Shown: positions 8,624 through 17,305 of the stretch, piece by piece
How positions within the stretch are numbered: the first letter of the stretch is position 1
How the letters are laid out: each line of letters begins with the position of its first letter
Source of the DNA: Methyloceanibacter sp.
Lineage (GTDB): Bacteria; Pseudomonadota; Alphaproteobacteria; Rhizobiales; Methyloligellaceae
DNA length: 32,312 nt
NCBI GenBank assembly: GCA_016649675.1
Contig: JAENXG010000003.1
Span: 1 to 32,312 of the forward strand
Direction: 5' to 3'
Program-made: the position numbers and the translations under genes
The notes under the pieces: generated by a model
Told to the model about the DNA's origin: nothing
Database searches by the model: none
What the model saw: only the letters and a program-made list of their open reading frames with translations

Positions 8624-9307
8624 ATGACCGACCGTGATTCCTTTCTTCGCGAGGTGGACGAGGCCGTCCGCCAAGACCAGTACAGGAAGCTGTGGGACAA
8701 CTACGGCGTCTATGCGCTCGCTGGGGCGTTGCTGATCGTGGCGGGCGTCGCGGCCTATAAAGGCTGGTCCTATTGGCAGGAGCGCCAGGCGCAAGACGCC
8801 GGCGCGAAGTTCAGCGAAGCCTTGACGCTCGAGGGCGGAGACGACGAGGCCAAGGCGCACGAGCTGCTGACATCGCTGGCGGCGCAGGGGCCTGAGGGCT
8901 ACCGTGCGCTGGCGCGCTTCCAGCTCGCCGCGGCCGAGGCGAAAGCCGGCGACATCGACAAGGCGGTCGCCGATTATGACGCACTCGCCAGCGACGCGAG
9001 CGTCGATCAGATCCTGCAAGGCCACGCCGCGCTGCAAGCCGCCGCGCTCAGGCTCGACAAGGCGGATTACGCCGAGATGGAGCGCCGCCTCAAAGGCCTC
9101 GTCGATTCCAACAGCGCCTGGAGATTTTCTGCCCGCGAGCTGCTCGGCCTGTCGGCCTATAGGCTTAACAATAAGCGGGAGGCCGAGAAGCAGTTCAGCG
9201 CGCTGATCGGCGATGAGGACACGCCTCCGAACTTGCGGGAACGCGCCGACATGATGCTGGCACTCATCGTGGGGACCCCGCAGTCGTTGAGCACGACGGC
9301 GAAATAG
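8624..9307 (+). CDS. Tetratricopeptide-repeat membrane-anchored protein (YfgM/TPR_21-like)
   Basis: N-terminal EVDEAVRQDQYRKLWDNYGVYALAGALLIVAGVAAYKGWSYW; lies directly upstream of bamB-der. Confidence 0.88.
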   Translation: MTDRDSFLREVDEAVRQDQYRKLWDNYGVYALAGALLIVAGVAAYKGWSYWQERQAQDAGAKFSEALTLEGGDDEAKAHELLTSLAAQGPEGYRALARFQLAAAEAKAGDIDKAVADYDALASDASVDQILQGHAALQAAALRLDKADYAEMERRLKGLVDSNSAWRFSARELLGLSAYRLNNKREAEKQFSALIGDEDTPPNLRERADMMLALIVGTPQSLSTTAK

Positions 9308-9333
9308 CTCGCGAACCGAAGGGTGGCTCGAAA

Positions 9334-10674
9334 TTGGGCCGGGGTCAAACACGGGGAATTGGCGGCCGCCTTCTCGGCGCGGGCCTTGCAACGGCCGTCG
9401 CCTTGAGCCTTGCCGGCTGCAGCGGTCCGCTTGCCAACATCCGTAATCCCTTCGCCAAGAAAGAAGAGATCCTGCCGGGCGAGCGTATCCCCGTCATCAC
9501 CGATCCGAGCCTGACCAATATCGATCAAGCTGCGGCGGGAAAGCCGATTGCCCTTCCGCCGGCGCAAGCGAATGCCTCCTGGACGCAGCCGGGCGGCACG
9601 CCTGCCAACAATCTCGGCCATCTCGCCCTGAACGATCAGGTGCAGAAGGTGTGGTCGGCCGACGCGGGGACCGGATCGTCGTCGAGCGGACGCTTGAGCG
9701 CTGTGCCGCTCGTCGCCGACGGCAAGGTGTTCACCCTCGATGCGGGCGGCACGGTCTCGGCCTTCTCCTCGGCGAGCGGCGCCAAGCTGTGGACGGCGAG
9801 CGTGACGCCTGCGACCGAGAAGCGAAAGGAAGGCTTTGGCGGCGGGCTCGCTCTCGACGGCGGCCATCTCTACGTGACCACGGGCTATGGCACGGTCGTT
9901 GGCATCGACACCGGCAACGGCGGCATCCTGTGGACGAAGCCAGTCGGCAGCCCGGTCCGCAGCTCTCCCACGGCGGCCGGCGGCAAGATCTATTTCGTGT
10001 CCACCGACAATGTGTTGCATGCTTTGAGCGGCGCCGACGGCCAGGAGCTGTGGACGGCGCGAGGTCTGCCGGAACCAGCGAGCCTGCTCAGCAATGTGAG
10101 CCCTGCGGTCAGTAGCGGCATCGTCGTGGCGCCGTTCCCCGCAGGCGACGTTGCGGCCTATGAGGCGGTAACCGGCAAGGCGGCCTGGAGCGAATCGTTG
10201 ACGCGCTCGACTGAAACCACGGCCGCCGGAATCCTGGGAGACCCGGCGCGGCCCGTGATCGACCATGGCGTCGTGTTCGCCATCAGCCATGGCGGCAAGA
10301 TGACGGCCTCGTCGGAAGCCTCCGGCGAGTGGCTGTGGTCGCGCAATATCGCCAGCATGCAGATGCCGTGGGTCGCGGGCGATACCGTCTATGTCGTGGA
10401 CCTGGGCGGCAAGCTCTTCGCGCTCGCCCGCGCCGACGGCAAGGTGCGCTGGGCGGTCGATCTTCCCGGCAGCACGCGCTGGAGCGGTCCGGTGCTTGCG
10501 GGCGGCAAGCTGTGGCTCGTGTCGGCGGAAGGGGTCCTGGTCGGGGCCGATGCGCGGACCGGACAGGTTGCTACCACCCTCGATCTCGGCACGCCCGTCT
10601 TCGTCGCGCCGGTTGTGGCCGGCGGCCGCATGTATATCTTGGCCGACAACGCCACGCTGATCGCCCTCAACTAG
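9334..10674 (+). CDS. bamB: Outer membrane assembly lipoprotein BamB (PQQ-like beta-propeller)
   Basis: Lipobox LSLAGCSG; repeated LW/PQQ-type propeller blades (GGILWTKPVGSPVRSSPTAAGGKIYFVSTDNVLHALSGADGQELW); precedes der. Start at TTG. Confidence 0.92.
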   Translation: MGRGQTRGIGGRLLGAGLATAVALSLAGCSGPLANIRNPFAKKEEILPGERIPVITDPSLTNIDQAAAGKPIALPPAQANASWTQPGGTPANNLGHLALNDQVQKVWSADAGTGSSSSGRLSAVPLVADGKVFTLDAGGTVSAFSSASGAKLWTASVTPATEKRKEGFGGGLALDGGHLYVTTGYGTVVGIDTGNGGILWTKPVGSPVRSSPTAAGGKIYFVSTDNVLHALSGADGQELWTARGLPEPASLLSNVSPAVSSGIVVAPFPAGDVAAYEAVTGKAAWSESLTRSTETTAAGILGDPARPVIDHGVVFAISHGGKMTASSEASGEWLWSRNIASMQMPWVAGDTVYVVDLGGKLFALARADGKVRWAVDLPGSTRWSGPVLAGGKLWLVSAEGVLVGADARTGQVATTLDLGTPVFVAPVVAGGRMYILADNATLIALN

Positions 10675-10728
10675 AGGCGCGTCAGGCAAGCATAGTAGCG
10701 TCCGCAAGCTTCCGCTCCGAAGGGTCCA

Positions 10729-12099
10729 ATGGCCTTCACCATCGCCATCGTCGGACGGCCGAATGTCGGCAAGTCCACCCTGTTCAACCGTCTCGCCGGC
10801 AAGAAGCTCGCTCTCGTCGACGATCAGCCGGGTCTGACCCGCGACCGGCGCGAGGCCGAGACTACACTCGGGCCCTGCGCCGTGAAGCTGATCGATACCG
10901 CAGGTCTTGAGCCTGGCGATCAGGGGCTTACGCCGCGCATGCGCCAACAGACGGAAGCGGCCATTGAGCAGGCCGATCTCGTGGTCTTTCTTATCGATGC
11001 GCGGGCAGGGGTGCTGGGCGCCGACGAGATCCTCGCCGATCTCGTGCGAAGCTCGGGCAAGCCCGTGATCCTCGCCGCAAACAAATGCGAGGGCCGCGCG
11101 GCCGAGCCCGGGGTCTACGAGGCCTATGCGCTCGGCCTCGGCGACCCGCTGCCGATCTCGGCCGAGCATGGCTTGGGCTATGGCGAGCTGAGCGAGGCCA
11201 TCGAGGAGGCCTGCCGCAAAGGCGGCGCGGTCACCGAAGTCGCACACCAGGAGGCCGAGAACGAGGCCGAGGTTGAGGCTGAGGCCACGGTCCCGCATCC
11301 TCTGCGCATCGCCATCGTCGGACGGCCGAATGTCGGCAAGTCCACCCTCGTCAACGCGCTTCTTGGCGAAGAGCGCATGATCACGGGCCCCGAGGCGGGG
11401 ATCACCCGCGACGCGGTTGCCTCCGAGTTTGCCTGGGACGGCAGGTCTTTGCTTCTGTTCGACACCGCCGGGCTCAGGCGCAAGATGCGGGTGGAGGGCC
11501 GCGCCGAGGAGCTCTCGGTTGGCGACGCGCTGAAAGCCATCCGCTTCGCCGAGGTCGTAGTGCTGCTGCTCGATGCCGAGCAACCTTTCGAGAAGCAGGA
11601 TCTTCAGATCGCCGACCTGATTGCGCAAGAGGGACGCGGTCTCGTCATTGCCATCAACAAATGGGATCTGGTGCGCGACCGCGAGAAGCGCCTCAACGAG
11701 CTCCGCGAGACCTGCCAGCGACTCCTGCCGCAGGTGAAGGGCGTGGCGCTGGTGACGGTCTCGGCGCTCGGCGGGAAGGGCCTCGGCAAGCTCATGCAGG
11801 CGGTCCTCACGGCCGACGAATTGTGGAACCGGAGGCTTCCCACCCACGCGCTCAATCAATGGCTACGCGCTGTCGTCGAAGCGCACGCGCCTCCGGCGGC
11901 GTCGGGTCGGCGCATCAAGCTCAGATACATCACCCAGGCCAATGCGCGGCCTCCGACCTTCGTGCTGTTCTGCTCGCGGCCGAAGGCGTTGCCGGAGTCC
12001 TACACGCGCTATCTGGTGAACGCCTTGCGCGAGGACTTCGACATGCCGGGCGTGCCGATCAGGCTCAATCTGCGCAAAGGCGACAACCCGTATGTGTGA
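10729..12099 (+). CDS. der: Ribosome biogenesis GTPase Der (EngA)
   Basis: Two GTPase domains, each with GRPNVGKSTL; NKWD and DTAGL motifs; C-terminal KH-like domain. Confidence 0.98.
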   Translation: MAFTIAIVGRPNVGKSTLFNRLAGKKLALVDDQPGLTRDRREAETTLGPCAVKLIDTAGLEPGDQGLTPRMRQQTEAAIEQADLVVFLIDARAGVLGADEILADLVRSSGKPVILAANKCEGRAAEPGVYEAYALGLGDPLPISAEHGLGYGELSEAIEEACRKGGAVTEVAHQEAENEAEVEAEATVPHPLRIAIVGRPNVGKSTLVNALLGEERMITGPEAGITRDAVASEFAWDGRSLLLFDTAGLRRKMRVEGRAEELSVGDALKAIRFAEVVVLLLDAEQPFEKQDLQIADLIAQEGRGLVIAINKWDLVRDREKRLNELRETCQRLLPQVKGVALVTVSALGGKGLGKLMQAVLTADELWNRRLPTHALNQWLRAVVEAHAPPAASGRRIKLRYITQANARPPTFVLFCSRPKALPESYTRYLVNALREDFDMPGVPIRLNLRKGDNPYV

Positions 12100-12114
12100 G
12101 TTGGTCTTCTGTTT

Positions 12115-12163
12115 GAGCATGATCTTATCGGAAAGCCGGTTCCCACTTTTCCGGATCATGCTC
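12115..12163. repeat. 49-nt interspersed palindromic repeat of a type seen in Hyphomicrobiales
   Basis: GAGCATGATCttatCGGAAAGCCGGTTCCCACTTTTCCGGATCATGCTC; 10-bp perfect terminal arms with further internal pairing. Recognised from memory as a common Rhizobiales intergenic repeat. Confidence 0.8.
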
Positions 12164-12165
12164 TG

Positions 12166-12627
12166 ATGGGCGGCGGCGGCACGGAAGTCTATTTCTATCA
12201 TTTGGAACGGGGCTCGCTCGAACAGGTGCTGCCGACGCTGCTCGAGCTCTCGCTCAAGCGCGGCTGGCGCGCCGCCGTCCAGGCTGCGAGCGAGGAGCGC
12301 GTCGAGGCGCTCAATACGCTGCTATGGACCTATCGCGAGGAGAGCTTCCTGCCCCATGGGACGGCGCGCGACGGACGCGCAGGCGCCCATCCCATCTATT
12401 TGACAGCGGGCGACGACAACCCGAACGAGGCAAAAATCCGCTTTCTGGTCGACGGCGCCACGCTGGCGGATGCATCGCCTTACACCCGCGTCGCTTACGT
12501 CTTCGACGGCGGCGACCAGGACGCGGTCTCCCGGGCGCGTGCCGAGTGGCAGGCGGCGAAGGCCCGAGGCCACGCCGTGAGCTATTGGCAGCAGGATGCC
12601 GACGGGCGCTGGCAGCAGAAGGCGTGA
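12166..12627 (+). CDS. holC: DNA polymerase III subunit chi
   Basis: TEVYFYHLERGSLEQVLPTLLELSLKRGWRAAVQ; WTYREESFLPHG; PIYLTAGDDNPN. Confidence 0.92.
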   Translation: MGGGGTEVYFYHLERGSLEQVLPTLLELSLKRGWRAAVQAASEERVEALNTLLWTYREESFLPHGTARDGRAGAHPIYLTAGDDNPNEAKIRFLVDGATLADASPYTRVAYVFDGGDQDAVSRARAEWQAAKARGHAVSYWQQDADGRWQQKA

Positions 12628-12775
12628 GGGGCTCGCGCCGCTTAAGCGCGTCACCGTCGGTTGATCCAGATCAGCGCCCGGGCGTCTTTACTTCTCTATC
12701 TATGCCGCCTTGTAGCTGTCATGACGGGCCGGTATAAGCCCGCGTAATTCCAAACACCTAAGGGGACTTGTGGCT

Positions 12776-13198
12776 ATGGCCAGTGAACGCACGCTTTCAA
12801 TCATCAAGCCTGACGCCACAGAGCGGAACATCACCGGGCTGATCGTCGCCAGGCTCGAAGGTGCGGGGCTTCGCGTGATCGCGCAGAAGCGGGTGTGGTG
12901 GAAGAAGAAAGAGGCGAAGAAGTTCTACGACATCCACCAGGGCCAGCCTTTCTTCAAGGACCTCGTCGGCTTCATGACCTCGGGCCCGATCGTGCTGCAG
13001 GTGCTTGAGGGCGAGGACGCCATCGCCAGGAACCGTGAGGTGATGGGGGCGACCAATCCGGTCGATGCGGCGCCCGGCTCCATCCGCAAGGAGTTTGCCG
13101 TCAATCTGCAGCGGAATTCCGTGCACGGCTCCGACAGTCCGGAGACGGCCAAGCGCGAGATCGGGCTCTGCTTCAAGAAGAGCGAGATCGTGGGCTAG
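12776..13198 (+). CDS. ndk: Nucleoside diphosphate kinase
   Basis: [21 protein letters not shown]; catalytic-His region [17 protein letters not shown]. Confidence 0.97.
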   Translation: MASERTLSIIKPDATERNITGLIVARLEGAGLRVIAQKRVWWKKKEAKKFYDIHQGQPFFKDLVGFMTSGPIVLQVLEGEDAIARNREVMGATNPVDAAPGSIRKEFAVNLQRNSVHGSDSPETAKREIGLCFKKSEIVG

Positions 13199-13210
13199 GG
13201 CTCGACGATC

Positions 13211-14237
13211 CTAGCGCCTGAGGATGCCGGATCGCTTCAGCAGCCAAAAGACGATAGCTGACGCCCCGACCAGGATCGCCATCGACCACAGGAATCCGTG
13301 GCCGCTTTGGGTGAGCGGCAGTCCCCCGACATTCATGCCGAAAATTCCTGCGATCAAGGTCGCCGGCAGGAAGACCGTCGTTACGATGGCCAGCACATGG
13401 AGATTGCGATTGGTTTGCTCGGCGGTCTTGATGGTGACCTCCTCCTGAAGGAGCTGCGCCCGGTCGCGCAATGAGACGATCTCGGCATCAAGCCAATCGA
13501 GCTGCTGGACTAACTTCTTTGTCCCCAGACCGAGCGCAAATTTCTGGCCGAGGTCGAGCCCGAGCCGTTGAATGAGCGAGCGCAAGATCACGAGCTGCCG
13601 ATGCAGGCGTACGGTCGTCCGCCGAATGCGCACGAGCATTTGACCGCCCTCAGTCACATCCTCGGCGAGGATCTTCTCCTCGATGCGGTCGAGCTTGCGC
13701 GCAACGTCATCGGCCAAGCGATCGACGGCGTCGACCACGTGCTCCACGATGGTATCCAGAAGGGCCGGCACGGTTGGGACCTTGCGACCACTCCGCAGCG
13801 CATTGCGCGTCGACGCCGCTCAGCGCGCGACGGCGATCGATCAGGAGTTTCTCGGTCATGGCGAAATGGAGAAAGCCGATCTCCTCGGTGATCCCCTCGA
13901 GCCCGCAAACGAGATCGGGAAAGACGCCATAGAGGCAGCCGTCGCTCGCGTGAAGCTGCTGATGCTCGTCGGCCGCGACGAGCAGCCCCCTTGCCGCGAG
14001 GGGAAAATAGGACGCCGATCGCAAGAAGTGGCAGGCGCGTGCGTCCGCCAAGTTGAAATGGAGCCACAGCCAGCCGTCAAAGTCCTCGGCGATGGGCTGG
14101 TCGACCGCAAGCTCCTCCACGACTCCGTCTGCCTTTGAGCGAAAGGCCGAGATCAGGCCCGGCAGAGCTTGCGCGGGAGCCGCTGGACTGGCGCCGGTTC
14201 CTATTTCTCGCAGATCATGCTCTAGGACGTCAGCCAC
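13211..14237 (-). pseudogene. CorA-superfamily (ZntB-like) metal transporter, frameshifted near 13802-13808
   Basis: N-terminal half (DGWLWLHFNLADARACHFL...LLVAADEHQQLHASDGCLYGVFPDLV...EEIGFLHFAMTEKLLIDRRRALSGVDA) and C-terminal half (VPALLDTIVEHVVDAVDRLADD...IAGIFGMNVGGLP...) are in different frames and overlap. N-terminal limit uncertain. Confidence 0.88.
14193..14223. repeat. Degenerate partial relative of the 12115-12163 palindromic repeat
   Basis: GCCGGTTCC-(11 nt)-GATCATGCTCT here, against GCCGGTTCC-(10 nt)-GATCATGCTCT at 12135-12164. Confidence 0.55.
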
Positions 14238-14452
14238 CCGAACTCCTGAGCCTTGGCGTGGGCAGCCTTCCAAGTCGAGACGAGAAATCGCACTCGTGCC
14301 GGGTCGGGGTCGTCTCGCATGGAATCGGTCAACACAAGGACGGGCGACATGCCGTCTTTACGATAGGTGGCCTGCTCGCCCGTGTCGGGACGGGTGACGA
14401 CGAGATCGCAATCTCGCAGAACCTGCACATCGATGTCAGCAACATCACTCAT
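14222..14452 (-). CDS. Small hypothetical protein
   Basis: MSDVADIDVQVLRDCDLVVTRPDTGEQATYRKDGMSPVLVLTDSMRDDPDPARVRFLVSTWKAAHAKAQEFGWLTS; GGAG 7 nt upstream of the ATG. No family recognised. Confidence 0.65.
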   Translation of the reverse strand: MSDVADIDVQVLRDCDLVVTRPDTGEQATYRKDGMSPVLVLTDSMRDDPDPARVRFLVSTWKAAHAKAQEFGWLTS

Positions 14453-14562
14453 CGCCACGCTCCTACTTGGAGCCGCATTTTAGAACTCTTGCGATGATGT
14501 GAGAAGCCTCGTGAGTGTCACAAAGGCATTTGGGATTTGAGAGAGGCCCAAGCCAACGAATC

Positions 14563-14576
14563 TTGATCTGCGACAA
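14563..14576. promoter_or_regulatory. Weak FNR/FixK-like dyad TTGAT-CTGC-GACAA upstream of the cytochrome gene
   Basis: Matches 8 of the 10 specified positions of TTGAT-N4-ATCAA; about 60 nt upstream of the ATG at 14635. Confidence 0.25.
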
Positions 14577-14634
14577 GGCTTAAGGGCCTTGGGCGTGCCA
14601 TGGTGATTGACTTGACCATGATTGGAGCGTGCTC

Positions 14635-15252
14635 ATGACGGCCTTGCGGATGCTGTCACTTGCATTGATCGGTGCCTTGATGCTCGGCGCGGTGCTCTTG
14701 CCGCCGGCGTCGCGCTCCGTTGCCCAAGAGGGGCCCGAGGAGTGGCAACCCGGTGCGCCGCTCGGCTGGAACCTGAAGGCTCTGAGCGCCGAGCAGCAGC
14801 AGCGCATGCTCCGCTTCTCGACCTTCGTGAACGAGAAAGTCCCCGAAGCGTACCTCAAGGCAGAGAATGGCGTGGGCTACACGACCAAGGCTATTGCGGC
14901 AGGCGGCCCGATCTATGCCTCCCATTGCGCGAAGTGTCATGGCGCCACCGGACTTGGCAATGGCGCGCTCGCCCATGCGCTCAGCCCGTCGCCGGCGCTC
15001 CTTGCTTCCATGATCCAACAGCCGATCGCGATCGACCAATATCTGCTGTGGACCATCTCCGAGGGGGGCAAGCCGTTCGGCACGGCGATGCCGGCGTTCA
15101 AGACCGAGCTGACGCAAGACGAGATTTGGCAGGTTGTGGCCTATCTCCGTGCGGGCTTTCCCGCGGTCGAAGACGAGGGCGGGCCGAAGGCCAGCCCCGC
15201 CGCGCCTGCGACGACCGACGAGCCAAGCCCCGCGCCGAAGCCCAAGGGCTGA
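14635..15252 (+). CDS. Secreted c-type cytochrome (monohaem)
   Basis: N-terminal signal sequence; CAKCHGATGLGNG haem-binding motif; later Met-containing GTAMPAFKTELTQDEIWQVVAYLR; GGAG 7 nt before the ATG. Confidence 0.9.
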   Translation: MTALRMLSLALIGALMLGAVLLPPASRSVAQEGPEEWQPGAPLGWNLKALSAEQQQRMLRFSTFVNEKVPEAYLKAENGVGYTTKAIAAGGPIYASHCAKCHGATGLGNGALAHALSPSPALLASMIQQPIAIDQYLLWTISEGGKPFGTAMPAFKTELTQDEIWQVVAYLRAGFPAVEDEGGPKASPAAPATTDEPSPAPKPKG

Positions 15253-15282
15253 GAGAGCTCAAGCGCGGCTGAGGCCGACAAG

Positions 15283-15813
15283 ATGCGACAATTTCCACTC
15301 TCCAAGGTCTACCAGACGATCGAGCCCGGGCCCGTCGTCCTTCTCACGACGGCTCAGAAGGGCCGCGCCAATGTCATGACCATGTCCTGGCATATGATGG
15401 TCGACTTCGAGCCGCCGCTCATCGCCTGCATCGTCAGCAACGCGGACTACAGCTTCGCCGCCTTGCGCGCGACGGGGGAATGCGTGATCGCCATCCCGAC
15501 GGTAGAGCTCGCACCCAAAGTGGTCCAGATCGGCAACACGTCGGGCCGCGACATCGACAAATTCGCGGCATTCGGTCTGACCCCGGTCAAGGCTGAGCGT
15601 GTGGCGGCGCCGCTGATCGCGGAGTGCTGCGTCAATCTCGAATGCAAGGTGACCAACACGAGCCTCGTCAACAAATATGGCCTCTTCGTCCTTGAGGTGC
15701 TCAAGGCCTGGGCCGACCCCAAGCTGAAGAAGGCGAGGACCATCCACCATCGTGGCTATGGCGCGTTCGTGGTGGATGGCGAAGCGATCCATCTGAAATC
15801 AAAGATGCGATAG
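15283..15813 (+). CDS. Flavin reductase family protein (FMN-binding split barrel)
   Basis: 176 aa; PGPVVLLTTAQKGRANVMTMSWHMMVDFEPPLIACIVSNADYSFAALRATGECVIAIP. Confidence 0.88.
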   Translation: MRQFPLSKVYQTIEPGPVVLLTTAQKGRANVMTMSWHMMVDFEPPLIACIVSNADYSFAALRATGECVIAIPTVELAPKVVQIGNTSGRDIDKFAAFGLTPVKAERVAAPLIAECCVNLECKVTNTSLVNKYGLFVLEVLKAWADPKLKKARTIHHRGYGAFVVDGEAIHLKSKMR

Positions 15814-15896
15814 CCCGGGCGAAACCCGCGAGGTTCTTTGCTCCGGTGGATAAGCCCGGGTTTCCCGCGCGGCAATCTATGCCGTCGCTCGTCCGG

Positions 15897-17144
15897 TCAT
15901 GCCGCCGTCGTGGATGGCGTGAAGAGGCCGATGCGGCTCTTGCCGTCCGCTCTTGCCTGATACAGGGCTTCGTCGGCGTCGCGGTACATTTTGGCAAAAT
16001 CGGCGTCGGCCCCTTCGTGCACAGCAATCCCAATCGAAACACCGAACCTGACGCCTGCCAGCGGCATCGCATGCTTGGCTAGCCTCTCGAGAATTTGCCG
16101 CGCAATTTCCTTGGCGCCCTCCAGATCGCAATCGGGGGCAAAGATGATGAACTCATCCCCGCCCAGTCGCGCACATTCATCGCCCTCGCGGATGCTTTGG
16201 CGAATGGTTTCCGCGGTGCGCGCAATGACCGCATCGCCGGCAACGTGGCCACGAAGGTCGTTGATCATATTGTCGACATCGACGAGCAGCGTCGCATTGC
16301 TCCCAGTATGTCGGGCCAAGGACTTGTCGATAGCCGCCACGGCGCCACGGCGGTTGAGCAGCCCGGTCAGGCTGTCGCGGATCGAGGTGTCGTAATACTC
16401 CTGTATGCGATGGCGCATGGCGGAGTGGTAGCGCTCCGCCAGGAACCCGATCATCAATGCCAAGATCAGCGCAGCCACCAGGCTGCCAATCGCGATTGCG
16501 CGAAAACGTGCTTCTTGTGCGAAATAGTACTGCAGGTCGAAATCGACGCCGACGAAACCGCTGTAGCGGCCCTTGCTGTCGTAGATGGGCGCATGCGCAG
16601 TTAGAAAATCCCCGTATTCGTCCTGCTCGAAGTTAGGAGTCACGTAGGTTTTGCCGGAGGCGATCTGGTCAAGCCAGTCGTCCTCGTATTCCTTACGGAG
16701 ATCAAACCGCTCCATGTAGGCCGACGCGCGCAGCTGGCGGTCTGTGCGCAGGTCGGGTGACGCAGCCGTATCGAGGACAAAATACGGGACGCCGTCCCGA
16801 TCAACCATCGTATAGAGATAAAAAATGTTGTGGTTTGCCGAGTGGAAGCGCACCAACGGCTTCAACGCGCGGGCGTAAAGCTCATCGCTGTAGTTCGCAG
16901 GAGTGAGCAATTCACGGTGCAAATCTCCGTCAACGACGCTGGCGGCGAGCTCCCCAATTTCGCCGACATGCGAACGGAGCGCGTCCCACCGCGCTTGCTT
17001 CGACAGCCATTGGGGGATGGCGACAATCGAAACGAAAATAGCGGCGGCTGCCAAACTCGCAGCGATAAACACGAAGGGATTGAATCGGCGTCCAAGATTC
17101 GTTGCACGTCGTCGCGAGAAGTCACTTACGGAACATGCACCCAC
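15897..17144 (-). CDS. Diguanylate cyclase with Cache-like periplasmic sensor domain
   Basis: Two TM segments flank an extracellular region; LGGDEF active site with RxxD five residues upstream (REGD-ECARL-GGDEF). Confidence 0.93.
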   Translation of the reverse strand: MGACSVSDFSRRRATNLGRRFNPFVFIAASLAAAAIFVSIVAIPQWLSKQARWDALRSHVGEIGELAASVVDGDLHRELLTPANYSDELYARALKPLVRFHSANHNIFYLYTMVDRDGVPYFVLDTAASPDLRTDRQLRASAYMERFDLRKEYEDDWLDQIASGKTYVTPNFEQDEYGDFLTAHAPIYDSKGRYSGFVGVDFDLQYYFAQEARFRAIAIGSLVAALILALMIGFLAERYHSAMRHRIQEYYDTSIRDSLTGLLNRRGAVAAIDKSLARHTGSNATLLVDVDNMINDLRGHVAGDAVIARTAETIRQSIREGDECARLGGDEFIIFAPDCDLEGAKEIARQILERLAKHAMPLAGVRFGVSIGIAVHEGADADFAKMYRDADEALYQARADGKSRIGLFTPSTTAA

Positions 17145-17305
17145 GCCTACTTAACGCTCCCCCTGTAGGGATCATTTTGGATTCCAGACCAAGCTGGATC
17201 AGCCGAATGACTATCACCTCAGGCTTATCTAAGAGTTACAGGCGAAGTGCGCATTGCGCGCATATTGACGGCGACTCAACTCACGCACGCGCGAGGCGAT
17301 AGCCG

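Noticed and set aside
9157-11859. 900-aa minus-strand ORF
   Set aside because: Antisense to bamB and der, which have strong family motifs; biased R/A/G/L/D composition is typical of the open reverse frame of GC-rich genes.
12675-12684. CGCCCGGGCG followed by TCTTTACTT before ndk as terminator
   Set aside because: Palindrome has no loop; realistic stem would be about 3 bp.
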